From assembly GCF_024707505.1 (NCBI RefSeq), contig NZ_CP102604.1:868001-932000 (forward strand): DNA of 64,000 bases, read 5' to 3'. This stretch comes from Pantoea sp. SOD02 (GTDB taxonomy: Bacteria; Pseudomonadota; Gammaproteobacteria; Enterobacterales; Enterobacteriaceae). A model generated the notes under the pieces. It worked only from the letters and a program-made list of their open reading frames with translations, did not search any database and was not told the DNA's origin. Each line of letters starts with the position of its first letter. Positions within the stretch are counted from its first letter, which is position 1. This document shows positions 1 through 11,487 of the stretch, piece after piece. A program made the position numbers and the translations under genes.

Positions 1-388
1 CGCCACGGAAATGTCCTGGACGGCTGGCACCTTCCAGCAGCGATGATAAACCCGGCACTTCAACGAAGGTTTGGCTATCAAGGCCTTTTGGATAGACATC
101 AGCCGGCGCGGGTGCGAACACCAGATCTACGCTATGACGATTCAGCTTCTCGCAATCGTCCTGCAGCGTGCGCGGATAGCGCGCCAGATCGTCGGGACGA
201 TCAAACTGCATCGGGTTAACGAAAATCGAGACCACCACAACGTCGGCGCGCTCACGCGCTTCATCGACCAACGTCAGATGACCGTCGTGCAGGTTGCCCA
301 TGGTGGGCACCAGCGCGATACGTTTGCCTGCCTGACGCCAGCGACGAATTTCACGACGCAGCATCGGCAGTGTTTCAATGATCAGCAC
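1..388 (-). CDS. panC: Pantothenate synthetase (PanC), partial: N-terminal 129 codons
   Basis: Cytosolic enzyme that condenses pantoate with beta-alanine, using ATP, in the last step of pantothenate synthesis. Only the N-terminal part is present because the gene runs off the left edge. The translation begins [16 protein letters not shown] and contains [11 protein letters not shown], the HIGH-like nucleotide-binding motif of the family. The start chosen is GTG at 388, six bases after an AGGAGA ribosome binding site at 400-395; no ATG fits there. It lies 15 bp downstream of panB on the same strand, the usual panBC operon. Identification is by clear similarity to E. coli PanC. Confidence 0.95.
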   Translation of the reverse strand, partial: MLIIETLPMLRREIRRWRQAGKRIALVPTMGNLHDGHLTLVDEARERADVVVVSIFVNPMQFDRPDDLARYPRTLQDDCEKLNRHSVDLVFAPAPADVYPKGLDSQTFVEVPGLSSLLEGASRPGHFRG

Positions 389-403
389 TGCAAATCTCCT
401 GAT

Positions 404-1198
404 TTACTGGAAACTGTGTTCAGCGGCTGGATAGAGGCCCGCTTCAACGTCGGCGATATATTGGCGAATCGCCGCACGAATGTCGCCGGTTTCAGCGAGG
501 AAATTTTTGGCAAATTTGGGAATATGGCCGCCGGTAATGCCAAAGGCGTCGTGCATCACCAGAATCTGGCCGTCAGTGACGTTGCCCGCGCCGATGCCGA
601 TCACCGGCACCGACAACGCTTTGGTGACGCGTTCCGCCAGCGCCACCGGTACGCACTCCAGCACCAGCAGCTGCATGCCGGCGGCTTCCAGCGCCAGCGC
701 ATCGGCCAGCAGACGTTCAGCGGCGGCTTCATCGCGGCCCTGCACTTTATAGCCACCGAAGATGTTCACCGACTGCGGCGTCAGGCCCAGATGGCCGCAC
801 ACCGGCACGGCGCGCTCGGTCAGCATACGCAAGGTTTCCGCCAGCCACTCGCCGCCTTCCAGCTTCACCATATTGGCGCCCGCGCGCATCAGCTGTGCGG
901 CGTTAGTGAACGTCTGTTCCGGCGTGGCGTAACTCATAAACGGCAGATCGGCCATCAGCAGCGCCAGCGGCGCGCCACGGCGCACGGCGGCGGTGTGATA
1001 GGCGATATCGTCCACGGTGACCGGCAAGGTCGATTCATGTCCCTGCACGGTCATGCCGAGCGAATCACCAATCAGCATCACCTGAATGCCTTCATCGGCA
1101 AACAGGCGGGCAAAACTGAAGTCGTACGCCGTCAGCGTGGCAAATTTGCGGCCGCTGGTTTTGAGTTGGCGTAAATGGGAGAGGGTTGTTGGTTTCAT
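404..1198 (-). CDS. panB: 3-methyl-2-oxobutanoate hydroxymethyltransferase (PanB)
   Basis: Catalyses the first committed step of pantothenate synthesis, transferring a hydroxymethyl group from methylene-tetrahydrofolate to ketoisovalerate in the cytosol. The protein is 264 residues, the same length as E. coli PanB, and matches it throughout, including [15 protein letters not shown] near residues 39-53 and the [18 protein letters not shown] block near the C-terminus. Start chosen is ATG at 1198, which gives the family N-terminus MKPTT; a GTG sits one codon upstream. The gene precedes panC with a 15 bp gap and follows folK at a 42 bp gap, so panB and panC are probably co-transcribed. Confidence 0.98.
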   Translation of the reverse strand: MKPTTLSHLRQLKTSGRKFATLTAYDFSFARLFADEGIQVMLIGDSLGMTVQGHESTLPVTVDDIAYHTAAVRRGAPLALLMADLPFMSYATPEQTFTNAAQLMRAGANMVKLEGGEWLAETLRMLTERAVPVCGHLGLTPQSVNIFGGYKVQGRDEAAAERLLADALALEAAGMQLLVLECVPVALAERVTKALSVPVIGIGAGNVTDGQILVMHDAFGITGGHIPKFAKNFLAETGDIRAAIRQYIADVEAGLYPAAEHSFQ

Positions 1199-1240
1199 CA
1201 CACGCTCCAGAGTTTTCTGATGCGCGCAGTGTACTACGGC

Positions 1241-1726
1241 TTACTCAGACCACAAACGGATAGCGCTGCGATCCAGCGTGGCAAGAATGGCAGATAAAGC
1301 TTGCCCGTTCGGCAGCGACAATTGCGGGGCAATCTCCAGAAGCGGCACCAGCATAAAAGCGCGATTGTGCATGTCGTAGTGCGGCACGGTCAGACGCGGC
1401 GTGTGAATGGTTTCGTTGCCAAACAGCATGATATCGAGATCCAGCGTGCGCGGTCCCCAGCGTTCGGCTTTGCGCACGCGACCGTGCTCCAGCTCAATGC
1501 GCTGGGTGTGATCAAGCAGCGCGTCGGCTTCAAGCGTAGTTTCCAGCTCCACCACCGCATTAAGGTAATCGGGCTGATCCGGCGGACCGTACGGAGGTGT
1601 GCGATACAGCGATGAGGTGGCGATGCGCGAAGTATGCGGAATGGCGTCTAGCGCGGCCAACGCTGCATCAACCTGATGCAGCGGATCGGCCAGATTACTG
1701 CCTAAAGCGAGATAAACGCGGGTCAT
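1241..1726 (-). CDS. folK: 2-amino-4-hydroxy-6-hydroxymethyldihydropteridine pyrophosphokinase (FolK)
   Basis: Transfers pyrophosphate from ATP to hydroxymethyl-dihydropterin in folate biosynthesis. The 161-residue protein carries the HPPK signatures: ALGSNL near the N-terminus, [18 protein letters not shown], and [15 protein letters not shown], whose paired aspartates bind magnesium. Its ATG at 1726 overlaps the pcnB stop in an ATGA arrangement, so translation is likely coupled to pcnB. This pcnB-folK overlap is conserved in enterobacteria. It also sits next to panB, whose enzyme uses a folate cofactor. Confidence 0.97.
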   Translation of the reverse strand: MTRVYLALGSNLADPLHQVDAALAALDAIPHTSRIATSSLYRTPPYGPPDQPDYLNAVVELETTLEADALLDHTQRIELEHGRVRKAERWGPRTLDLDIMLFGNETIHTPRLTVPHYDMHNRAFMLVPLLEIAPQLSLPNGQALSAILATLDRSAIRLWSE

Positions 1727-3135
1727 TGCGGGCTGTTAGTGCGAGGCCCGGTTGGACGGCGACGCGGACGGCGCGGTTTGCGGCGCGGTGCCGGATCGTC
1801 GCCCAGCGTGGTCATCATGGTTTTCTGCTGCACCGGAGCCGCCGCCTGGAACTCGCCCCACCAATGCGTCAGCTTTTGCAGCTCAGGATTGTTTTCCACG
1901 TCGGCACGCAGCGCCATCAAATCGTAAGCGGCACGGAATTTAGGATGCTCCATCAGCTTCCACGCACGCTTGCCGTGACGGCGCGACATGCGCAGCTGCA
2001 GCTGCCAGATATCACGAATCAGCGTAGTGATACGCTTTGGAATCGCCAGCGCGCGGCAGGCTTCATCCAGGGTTTCGTTCATCGACAAGGCGAATGCATC
2101 GTAATAGGTCAGGCCGCTTTCCTGCGCAATGCGTTCGGCGGATTCCAGCTGCGGATACCAGAACATCGCGGCAAACAGGAAGGCCGGATTGACGCGCATA
2201 TCATTCTGAATGCGGGTGTCAGTATTTTTCAGTACCTGCGCCACCATACGTTCCATCAGGCTGTCGCTTTCGGCGGTGAAACCACGCGTCAGCGTAGGGA
2301 ACAGCGGCTGGAACAGCTGATATTCACGCATCATCTGATAGGTGCGGTAACCGTAACCTGCCTGCAGCAGCTTGAGCGACTCTTCAAACATACGCGCTGG
2401 CGGAATGTCATTCAGCAGCGTCGCCAGACGCGGGATCGGCTCGGCAGTTTCTGCCGCGATACGCATCTGCAGCTTGGCGGCGAAGCGCACCACGCGCAGC
2501 ATGCGCACCGGATCTTCGCGATAGCGGGTTTCCGGATCGCCAATCATGCGAATGATGCCTTCGTGCAGATCGTGCAAGCCACCGACGTAGTCACGTACGG
2601 TGAAATCGGCCACGCTGTAATAGAGGCTGTTGATGGTGAGATCGCGCCGCTGGGCATCGTCTTCAATGCTGCCAAAAATGTTGTCACGCAGCAGCATGCC
2701 GTTTTGGCCGCGCTGCGAGCTGTTGCGATCTTCTTCGCTCTCTTCATGATGATGACCACGGAAGGTGGCGACTTCGATCACTTCAGGACCGAACATCACA
2801 TGCGCCAGACGAAAACGACGACCCACCAAACGGCAGTTGCGGAACAGCTTACGCATCTGTTCAGGCGTGGCGTTGGTGGTGATATCAAAGTCTTTCGGCT
2901 TACTGCCGAGTAACAAATCGCGCACGCCGCCGCCCACCAGGTAGGCTTCGAATCCGGCTTTGTTCAGGCGATAGAGCACTTTGAGGGCGTTTTCGCTGAT
3001 ATCTTTGCGTGAGATGTTGTGGCTTTCTCGTGGAATGACAGTCATCTGACCAGGACTTTCAGCTTCCACCTCTTCAGGCGCCTCCTCATCACGCTTGAGG
3101 ACTCTCCGGCAAAAATTAGCGACTCGGGTAAAAAT
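1723..3135 (-). CDS. pcnB: Poly(A) polymerase I (PcnB), initiated at AUU
   Basis: Adds 3' poly(A) tails that mark RNAs for decay and control plasmid copy number through antisense RNA turnover. The nucleotidyltransferase core is clear: [23 protein letters not shown] carries the Gly-rich loop and catalytic aspartates, followed by the [11 protein letters not shown] and [16 protein letters not shown] blocks; the C-terminus is basic and Arg-rich. The first ATG/GTG start (GTG at 3069) would cut off a conserved N-terminus. Reading upstream in frame gives TTT ACC CGA GTC GCT AAT, matching the E. coli N-terminus FTRVANFCR, preceded by ATT at 3135-3133 and an AGG ribosome binding site at 3144-3142. E. 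coli pcnB is known to use AUU, so I extend the gene to 470 residues. It overlaps folK by 4 bp. Confidence 0.93.
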   Translation of the reverse strand: MFTRVANFCRRVLKRDEEAPEEVEAESPGQMTVIPRESHNISRKDISENALKVLYRLNKAGFEAYLVGGGVRDLLLGSKPKDFDITTNATPEQMRKLFRNCRLVGRRFRLAHVMFGPEVIEVATFRGHHHEESEEDRNSSQRGQNGMLLRDNIFGSIEDDAQRRDLTINSLYYSVADFTVRDYVGGLHDLHEGIIRMIGDPETRYREDPVRMLRVVRFAAKLQMRIAAETAEPIPRLATLLNDIPPARMFEESLKLLQAGYGYRTYQMMREYQLFQPLFPTLTRGFTAESDSLMERMVAQVLKNTDTRIQNDMRVNPAFLFAAMFWYPQLESAERIAQESGLTYYDAFALSMNETLDEACRALAIPKRITTLIRDIWQLQLRMSRRHGKRAWKLMEHPKFRAAYDLMALRADVENNPELQKLTHWWGEFQAAAPVQQKTMMTTLGDDPAPRRKPRRPRRRPTGPRTNSPQ

Positions 3136-3173
3136 GGGACACCTCGACAGTGAGAAAAAGGGTGTTAATAAAA

Positions 3174-4103
3174 TCAGCGGCTAATCATAGCCTGTTGAGA
3201 ACCATTTAGGAATGGTGATGTCGTTTCATCCTCTTTAAGACCGTTCTGCAACGGAATCAGACGGATATTCCACTGCGCCACCGCCTGTTTCAACAGGCTT
3301 TCCAGCGATTCATCCTGCCAGCCTGGCGAAACAGGCTGACCAAGAAAGCGCAACGCTTGCACCAACAACGGGCGCGCATCACCATCGGGCAGCGCGGGCG
3401 CATGATTCTGCTTGGAAAGCTTATTGCCATCACGATTGACCGCCAGCGGCAAATGCAGGTAATCCGGCACTGGCCAGGCAAACTGCTGATACAAGGCAAT
3501 CTGGCGTACCGTTGGCTCAATCAAATCCGCGCCGCGCACAATTTCCGTCACGCCCTGAAAATGGTCATCGACCACCACCGCGAGGTTGTAGGCAAAAAGC
3601 CCATCACGGCGATGGATAATAAAATCTTCCTGCGCCAGCTGCGGTTCCGCCTGCAAATGGCCGCGCAGGCGATCGTCAAAGCCGTTAACCGGCGCATGTT
3701 GACGCAGGCGCAGCGCGGCGTTGTCAGGCGGCAGCTGCAAATCGCGGCAGTGACCATCATAAAAGCCGCCCAGCTGCTGGATGCGGCTGCGCGTGCAGGT
3801 GCAGAAGTAACTTTGTCGATGCGTTTGCAGCCAGCTCAGCGCGGCGCGATAGGCGTCGTGGCGCTGTGACTGCCACAAAACCTCGCCATCCCAATGCAGA
3901 CCATAATGTTCCAGCTGCTGCAAAATACGCGTTGCGGCACCGGGAACTTCACGTGGGGGATCGATATCTTCGATGCGCACCAACCAGCGTCCCTGTTGCG
4001 CGCGCGCGCTCAGGTAACTGCCTAATGCAGCAATCAGCGAACCAAAATGGAGGTCACCCGAAGGAGAGGGAGCGAAACGCCCAATGCAGAGTGAAGGATT
4101 CAT
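3174..4103 (-). CDS. gluQ: Glutamyl-Q tRNA(Asp) synthetase (GluQ-RS)
   Basis: Truncated glutamyl-tRNA-synthetase paralogue that attaches glutamate to the queuosine base of tRNA(Asp) in the cytosol. It has the class I HIGH-type site [13 protein letters not shown] near residues 11-23, the Glu-binding RIEDIDPPR, a CTCTRSR cysteine pair of the zinc site, and KLSKQNHAP in place of KMSKS. The anticodon-binding half of a true GluRS is absent, as expected. The open frame extends upstream, but ATG at 4103 gives 309 residues and aligns with the E. coli start (308). It follows dksA with a strong hairpin in the 70 bp gap, so it probably depends on readthrough from dksA. Confidence 0.96.
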   Translation of the reverse strand: MNPSLCIGRFAPSPSGDLHFGSLIAALGSYLSARAQQGRWLVRIEDIDPPREVPGAATRILQQLEHYGLHWDGEVLWQSQRHDAYRAALSWLQTHRQSYFCTCTRSRIQQLGGFYDGHCRDLQLPPDNAALRLRQHAPVNGFDDRLRGHLQAEPQLAQEDFIIHRRDGLFAYNLAVVVDDHFQGVTEIVRGADLIEPTVRQIALYQQFAWPVPDYLHLPLAVNRDGNKLSKQNHAPALPDGDARPLLVQALRFLGQPVSPGWQDESLESLLKQAVAQWNIRLIPLQNGLKEDETTSPFLNGSQQAMISR

Positions 4104-4113
4104 AACGAAGTGT

Positions 4114-4154
4114 ACCGCACGTCGGGAAAACAGGGATTTTCCCGGCTGTGCGGT
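4114..4154 (-). terminator. Long hairpin in the dksA-gluQ gap (terminator or attenuator)
   Basis: An outer stem ACCGCAC/GTGCGGT (4114-4120 with 4148-4154) encloses an inner stem CGGGAAAA/TTTTCCCG (4123-4130 with 4137-4144). On the transcribed minus strand it lies after the dksA stop and ends 10 bp before the gluQ start, so it could limit gluQ by termination and by masking the leader. In Shigella, gluQ is reported to be controlled by a terminator after dksA. Here the U-rich segment lies within the stem rather than after it. Confidence 0.7.
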
Positions 4155-4173
4155 AGCAATTTGCTCACGGCCA

Positions 4174-4629
4174 TTAGCCAGCCATCTGCTTCTCGCGGAT
4201 TTCTGCCAGCGTTTTGCAGTCAATGCAGAGATCGGCAGTCGGACGCGCTTCAAGGCGGCGAATACCAATTTCTACACCGCAGGAGTCGCAGTAACCGAAA
4301 TCGTCGTCATCCACTTTCTTGAGCGTTTTCTCAATCTTTTTAATGAGTTTGCGCTCACGATCGCGGTTACGCAATTCCAGGCTGAACTCTTCTTCCTGCG
4401 CAGCACGGTCGACCGGATCCGGGAAGTTTGCAGCTTCGTCCTGCATGTGTGACACAGTGCGATCTACTTCATCCCGAAGTTGGTTGCGCCAGGCTTCCAG
4501 AATTTTACGGAAATGGCCTAGCTGGGCGTCGTTCATATACTCTTCGCCCGGTTTCACCTGATAAGGCTCAACTCCAGCGATGGCGAGGATACTCAGGGAC
4601 GATGTTTTACGGTTTTGCCCTTCTTGCAT
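4174..4629 (-). CDS. dksA: RNA polymerase-binding transcription factor DksA
   Basis: Binds in the secondary channel of RNA polymerase and works with ppGpp to repress rRNA promoters and activate amino-acid promoters. The protein is 151 residues, identical in length to E. coli DksA. It has the coiled-coil region around residues 35-110 with tip residues [11 protein letters not shown], and a C4 zinc finger CDSCGVEIG followed by LCIDC near residues 114-138. The start is ATG at 4629, giving [11 protein letters not shown]; the open frame continues 14 codons upstream without homology. gluQ follows it on the same strand. The roughly 250 bp upstream to sfsA is AT-richer and probably holds its promoter; I see no other gene there. 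Confidence 0.99.
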   Translation of the reverse strand: MQEGQNRKTSSLSILAIAGVEPYQVKPGEEYMNDAQLGHFRKILEAWRNQLRDEVDRTVSHMQDEAANFPDPVDRAAQEEEFSLELRNRDRERKLIKKIEKTLKKVDDDDFGYCDSCGVEIGIRRLEARPTADLCIDCKTLAEIREKQMAG

Positions 4630-4876
4630 GTTGTTTCTCCTGGATAACACGCACTTCCCTAAATACGTCAAGTTGCATGTGCGTTAACTGTGTGCCTACA
4701 ACCCGAACGATTTAGGGCTTATCGATTCCCATAAAGGGAAAAAAACAGGCCGCTATAAATAGCAGAAGCAATCAAGGTTGGCAATTATTCCTGACCACTA
4801 CTTGACAAGCCTCTGAACAATCGCGTATTCAGCGCCTCGCCCAGAACATTCCTATCACACCAAATTGCTATAAATA

Positions 4877-5581
4877 TTACAACGCTACGTTAATCGGATG
4901 CGTCAGTAATATCTTTAACGGTGAGATTTGAGCTTGATACGCTAAAACTTCCACACCACAACGCTGCGCCTGTTCCAGTAGTTCTGCGTAGTGCACGTCG
5001 ATATGGCGTGCCGGGGAAACGTCCTCAATCCCCGTATGCAAAACTGCGAACAACAAAACGGCTCGATGACCTTCTGCCACGATAGTGCTCAATTCGCGCA
5101 GATGTTTCTGTCCACGAGCCGTCACCGCATCCGGAAAATAGCCTTTACCTGCTTGTAAAAGGGTGACGGACTTGACTTCAATATAGCAGTTCGATCGGCC
5201 ATCCGCTTGCAGCAGGAAATCAATTCGGCTTTTTTCCGTGCCGTATTTCACTTCAGGCTGGCAGCGGCTGTAAGCGGATAATTCCGGAATGTTATCGAGC
5301 GTCAGCGCCTCGCGCACTAGCTGATTAGCGCGCAGCGTATTGACGCAGATCCAGTGGCCTTGTTGGGTCTCGGTGAGTTCCCAGCTGTGCGGATATTTTC
5401 GCGTGTCACTGTTGGATGTCGAGTACCACACGGTATCGCCTGGCGTGGCGCAGCCGGTCATCGCGCCGGTATTGGCGCAGTGAATGGTCAGCGTTTCACC
5501 TTCTGGCGTAACCACATCGGCTAAAAAGCGTTTGTAACGGGCGATCAAGCGGGCGGGTTTGAGTGGCGGATCGAACTCCAT
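4877..5581 (-). CDS. sfsA: Sugar fermentation stimulation protein SfsA
   Basis: Conserved 234-residue cytosolic protein named for stimulating maltose-gene expression when overproduced in E. coli. Its biochemical role is uncertain; the family carries a nuclease-like fold. Visible family blocks are [13 protein letters not shown] at the N-terminus, [47 protein letters not shown] with PD-(D/E)xK-like residues, and [10 protein letters not shown]. The ATG at 5581 directly abuts the thpR stop codon (TAAATG), so the two are probably translated together. Confidence 0.95.
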   Translation of the reverse strand: MEFDPPLKPARLIARYKRFLADVVTPEGETLTIHCANTGAMTGCATPGDTVWYSTSNSDTRKYPHSWELTETQQGHWICVNTLRANQLVREALTLDNIPELSAYSRCQPEVKYGTEKSRIDFLLQADGRSNCYIEVKSVTLLQAGKGYFPDAVTARGQKHLRELSTIVAEGHRAVLLFAVLHTGIEDVSPARHIDVHYAELLEQAQRCGVEVLAYQAQISPLKILLTHPINVAL

Positions 5582-6121
5582 TTACTCTCCTGTGGATGAT
5601 AGTAGCGGCCAGCGGGCCAGCGCCTGATAACGCGTGCGGCCGCGCGTGACGTTCGAAGCGAACAGCGCAAAATGGCGGATATTGGCGCGCCAGTGAAAGC
5701 CGCGCGGCGGTAGCGCGATCTGTGGCGCCACGTGGCGCAACAGCGTGACGTGTGGATGAAACGGCTGCGGGCTCTGCGCGCAGCCATGACGCGCCGCTTG
5801 CGCACGCAGCAAGCTGGCGAGCTGCAGTAATCCGCGCGGCGCACGCTGGCAGCCGAGCCACACCACGCCGGGACGCGGCCAGTGACCGGCGTCATCCAAA
5901 TCAAGGGCAAAACCGGGTTGTTCGATGCGTGAGGCCAGCAGTTGCAGCTTACGTGAGGTCTCATCGCTGACCTCGCCAAGAAACGCCAGCGTCAGGTGCA
6001 GGTTGGCCGCCGCCACCGGTTTCCCGGCTTCGGCAGCAAAATTATCCGCGCGCCACTGTACCAGCTGTTGCTGGAGCGGAGCGGGCAGTTCAAGAGCAAA
6101 AAACAGACGTTGCGTTGCCAG
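5582..6121 (-). CDS. thpR: RNA 2',3'-cyclic phosphodiesterase ThpR, probable CUG start
   Basis: 2H-superfamily enzyme that opens 2',3'-cyclic RNA ends and can join tRNA half-molecules through a 2'-5' bond. Both HxT motifs are present: HLT at residues 42-44 and HVT at 124-126. The first conventional start (GTG at 6016) would remove the conserved N-terminus and lie just before the first catalytic motif. Upstream in frame the codons read ATQRLFFALELP, like the E. coli SEPQRLFFAIDLP. No ATG, GTG or TTG occurs between 6016 and the in-frame TAA upstream. A GGAGG ribosome binding site at 6131-6127 lies five bases before CTG at 6121, so I place the start there (179 residues; E. coli 176). It is divergent from hrpB. 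Confidence 0.88.
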   Translation of the reverse strand: MATQRLFFALELPAPLQQQLVQWRADNFAAEAGKPVAAANLHLTLAFLGEVSDETSRKLQLLASRIEQPGFALDLDDAGHWPRPGVVWLGCQRAPRGLLQLASLLRAQAARHGCAQSPQPFHPHVTLLRHVAPQIALPPRGFHWRANIRHFALFASNVTRGRTRYQALARWPLLSSTGE

Positions 6122-6196
6122 GTTGGCCTCCGGTAATCCGCGTCTCAGAGTGCTACAATGCGCGCCATCTTAGCACAGGCATTTTGGGAGTTGAGT

Positions 6197-8632
6197 TTGA
6201 GTGAGTTACCGGTAAGCGAGGTGCTGCCTACGTTGCTGGCCGCGCTGGCGCAGTCGCCGCAGGTTTTGCTGGCGGCGCCGACCGGCGCAGGGAAATCGAC
6301 CTGGCTGCCGTTACAGCTGCTAAAACACGCCCAATTGCCCGGCCGCATCATCATGCTGGAGCCGCGTCGGCTGGCGGCGCGCAACGTGGCGCAGCGCCTG
6401 GCGGAACTGCTTGGCGAGCAGCCGGGCGGCACCGTTGGCTATCGCATGCGCGGTGAAAACTGCTGCGGTGCCAACACGCACCTCGAAGTGGTCACCGAAG
6501 GCATTTTGACGCGCATGCTACAGCGCGATCCGATGCTGGAAGGTGTTTCGCTGGTGATCCTCGATGAATTCCACGAACGTAGCTTGCAGGCCGACCTCGC
6601 GTTGGCGCTGCTGCTCGATGTGCAGCAAGGATTGCGCGACGATCTGAAAATCCTGCTGATGTCGGCAACGCTCGACAATCAGCGTTTGCGTCAGCTGCTG
6701 CCGGATGCGCCTTTTGTCGTCTCGGAAGGCCGCAGCTTCCCGGTCACGCGCCGCTATGCTTCGCTCAACAGCCAGCAACGATTTGAAGAAGCGGTGGCAC
6801 GCGAGGTGGCGCAACTGCTGCGTGACGAATCAGGATCGCTGCTGCTGTTCCTGCCGGGCGTAGCGGAGATCGAGCGGGTGAAGCGCGAGCTGGAAGCGCG
6901 GGTCAATGACGAGGTTGATCTCTCTCCTTTATATGGCGCGCTGTCGCTGGAGGCGCAACGCCGCGCCATCCTGCCGTCTCCAGCGGGGCGACGCAAAGTG
7001 GTGCTGGCGACCAACATCGCCGAAACCAGCTTGACCATCGAAGGCATCCGCTTAGTGGTCGATAGCGCGCTGGAGCGCTCAGCGCAGTTTGACGTGCGCA
7101 GCGGCGTGACGCGGCTGCAAACGCAGCGCATCAGCCAGGCATCGATGACGCAGCGTGCCGGTCGCGCCGGGCGATTAGAACCGGGCATCTGCCTGCATTT
7201 ACTGCCGCAAGAGCAGGCGCTGCGAGCTGCGGCGCAGAGCGAACCGGAAATTCTCCATAGCGATTTGACCTCGCTGCAGATCGATATGCTGCAATGGGGA
7301 TGTCAGGATGCGACGCAGCTTACCTGGCTTGACGCGCCGCCGCCGCGCAACTTGCGAGCGGCGTGCGAGCGGTTAACTCAGCTAGGCGCGCTGGAGAATC
7401 ACCAGCTCAATGCGCGCGGTCGAAAAATGGCCGCGCTGGGCAGCGATCCGCGCCTGAGCGCGATTCTGGTGGCCGCCGGGCAAAACAACGATGCCATCGC
7501 CAGCGCTGCGCTGTTGGTGGCGATTCTGGAAGATCCTCCACGCAGTGGCAGCGTTGATCTGCGTGATGCGCTCAATCATCCGCAGTCGCACTGGCAGCGC
7601 CGTGCGCGTCAGTGGCAGAAACGCCTCAACGCCAGCGGCGGCACCATTAATCCTGATCTGTTCCCGCAGCTATTAGCCACCGGTTTTGCCGATCGTCTGG
7701 CGCAGCGTCGTGGCGATAGCGCGCGTTATCAGCTGGCGAACGGCATTGGCGCGATGCTCAACGAGCAGGATGGTTTGAGCCGCTATGAATGGCTAATCGC
7801 GCCGACGCTGCTGCAGGGCGCCAGCGCCGCCGATGCGCGCATGTTGCTGGCGCTGCCGGTGGATATCGACGCGCTACGCCGCGCATGTCCAACCTTAGTT
7901 GAGCAGCGCACCGACGTGGAGTGGGACGAGGAGAAAGGCACCTTGCGCGCGTGGAAACGCGAACTCATCGGCGCGCTGGTCCTGAAAGCACAGCCGCAGG
8001 CGCGTCCGGAAGCCGAAATATTGCATCCGGCGATGCTGCGCTGGATCCGCGAAAAAGGATTGTCGGTGCTGGGCTGGAAAGAAGACGCTGAGCAGCTACG
8101 CTTGCGGGTGCATTGTGCCACGCAGTGGTTGCCGGAAGAGGCGTGGCCGCCGCTGGACGATGAGAGCCTGCTCGAAACGCTCGAAAGCTGGCTGCTGCCG
8201 GAGATGAGCACGGTGCGCGATCTGAAAGGATTGCAGAGCATCAATCTTGTCAGCGCATTATTACATTTGCTGACATGGTCACAACGTCAGCGGCTGGATA
8301 CTGTGCTGCCAACTCATTACACTGTGCCGACCGGAAGCCGCCTGCCGATCCGCTACGATGCAGAGAAGCCACCCGCGTTGGCGGTGCGGATTCAGGAGAT
8401 GTTTGGCGAAGCACAGAATCCGGCGGTGGCCGATGGCCGTGTACCGCTGGTGTTAGAGCTGCTTTCGCCCGCGCACCGTCCATTGCAGATCACTCGCGAC
8501 CTCGCGGCGTTCTGGCGCGGTGCCTATCCCGAAGTGCAGAAAGAGATGAAAGGGCGCTATCCAAAGCATCCGTGGCCGGACGATCCGGCCAACGCCTTAC
8601 CCACAAGGCGGACCAAGAAATTTTCATCGTGA
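6197..8632 (+). CDS. hrpB: ATP-dependent RNA helicase-like protein HrpB
   Basis: Large DEAH-family helicase of unknown substrate in enterobacteria. The 811-residue protein has Walker A APTGAGKST near residues 28-35, motif II as DEFH (123-126), motif III SATLD, motif V NIAETSLTI and motif VI QRAGRAGR, followed by the HrpB-specific C-terminal domain ending GRYPKHPWPDDP. The start chosen is TTG at 6197, six bases after GGGAG, giving MSELPVSEVLP as in E. coli. A second TTG lies two codons upstream, and the longer open frame from ATG 6158 lacks homology and a ribosome binding site. mrcB follows after 98 bp. Confidence 0.95.
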   Translation: MSELPVSEVLPTLLAALAQSPQVLLAAPTGAGKSTWLPLQLLKHAQLPGRIIMLEPRRLAARNVAQRLAELLGEQPGGTVGYRMRGENCCGANTHLEVVTEGILTRMLQRDPMLEGVSLVILDEFHERSLQADLALALLLDVQQGLRDDLKILLMSATLDNQRLRQLLPDAPFVVSEGRSFPVTRRYASLNSQQRFEEAVAREVAQLLRDESGSLLLFLPGVAEIERVKRELEARVNDEVDLSPLYGALSLEAQRRAILPSPAGRRKVVLATNIAETSLTIEGIRLVVDSALERSAQFDVRSGVTRLQTQRISQASMTQRAGRAGRLEPGICLHLLPQEQALRAAAQSEPEILHSDLTSLQIDMLQWGCQDATQLTWLDAPPPRNLRAACERLTQLGALENHQLNARGRKMAALGSDPRLSAILVAAGQNNDAIASAALLVAILEDPPRSGSVDLRDALNHPQSHWQRRARQWQKRLNASGGTINPDLFPQLLATGFADRLAQRRGDSARYQLANGIGAMLNEQDGLSRYEWLIAPTLLQGASAADARMLLALPVDIDALRRACPTLVEQRTDVEWDEEKGTLRAWKRELIGALVLKAQPQARPEAEILHPAMLRWIREKGLSVLGWKEDAEQLRLRVHCATQWLPEEAWPPLDDESLLETLESWLLPEMSTVRDLKGLQSINLVSALLHLLTWSQRQRLDTVLPTHYTVPTGSRLPIRYDAEKPPALAVRIQEMFGEAQNPAVADGRVPLVLELLSPAHRPLQITRDLAAFWRGAYPEVQKEMKGRYPKHPWPDDPANALPTRRTKKFSS

Positions 8633-8730
8633 AACGCTGTGGATCGAATTCAGAGGGTTCTGCCATGCGTAGCACGAGAAAGCAGTTAGAGTAACGGCCG
8701 CCGCCGTAGCAATACCTGGAGAATAAAAGC

Positions 8731-11274
<2,544 letters not shown>

Positions 11275-11288
11275 GTTGCTGGAAATAC

Positions 11289-11312
11289 AAAGGGCGCTAC
11301 GGCGCCCTTTTT
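11289..11312 (+). terminator. Rho-independent terminator after mrcB
   Basis: Nine-base stem AAAGGGCGC/GCGCCCTTT with a TACG tetraloop, continuing into a T-run. It separates mrcB from the fhu operon. Confidence 0.95.
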
Positions 11313-11425
11313 CATGCCTGCATTTTAGTTAAGCGCGATCATGGATATACGCGATCTGGGCGCAAACGCCCCGCGAACAGCCATTAATCGTTGCGATTAC
11401 GACGCTATTTCGCCTAAAATCCGTG

Positions 11426-11444
11426 CGTCATAATAATCATTCTC
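11426..11444 (+). promoter_or_regulatory. Candidate Fur box upstream of fhuA
   Basis: The 19-base window matches the consensus GATAATGATAATCATTATC at 14 of 19 positions by eye, with an unbroken ATAATCATT core. It lies 44 bp upstream of the fhuA start, where iron-responsive repression by Fur is expected for this operon. Confidence 0.75.
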
Positions 11445-11487
11445 GTTTGTATTCACCTGCATCGACTTTTTTCGAGAGACCTCATTT

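Noticed and set aside
71..1174. Long plus-strand reading frame (367 codons) opposite panC and panB
   Set aside because: Antisense shadow of two clear genes in GC-rich codons; the translation is rich in His, Arg and Gln with no family likeness.
1597..2913. Plus-strand frame of 438 codons opposite folK and pcnB
   Set aside because: Shadow of pcnB; composition and lack of ribosome binding site do not support a gene.
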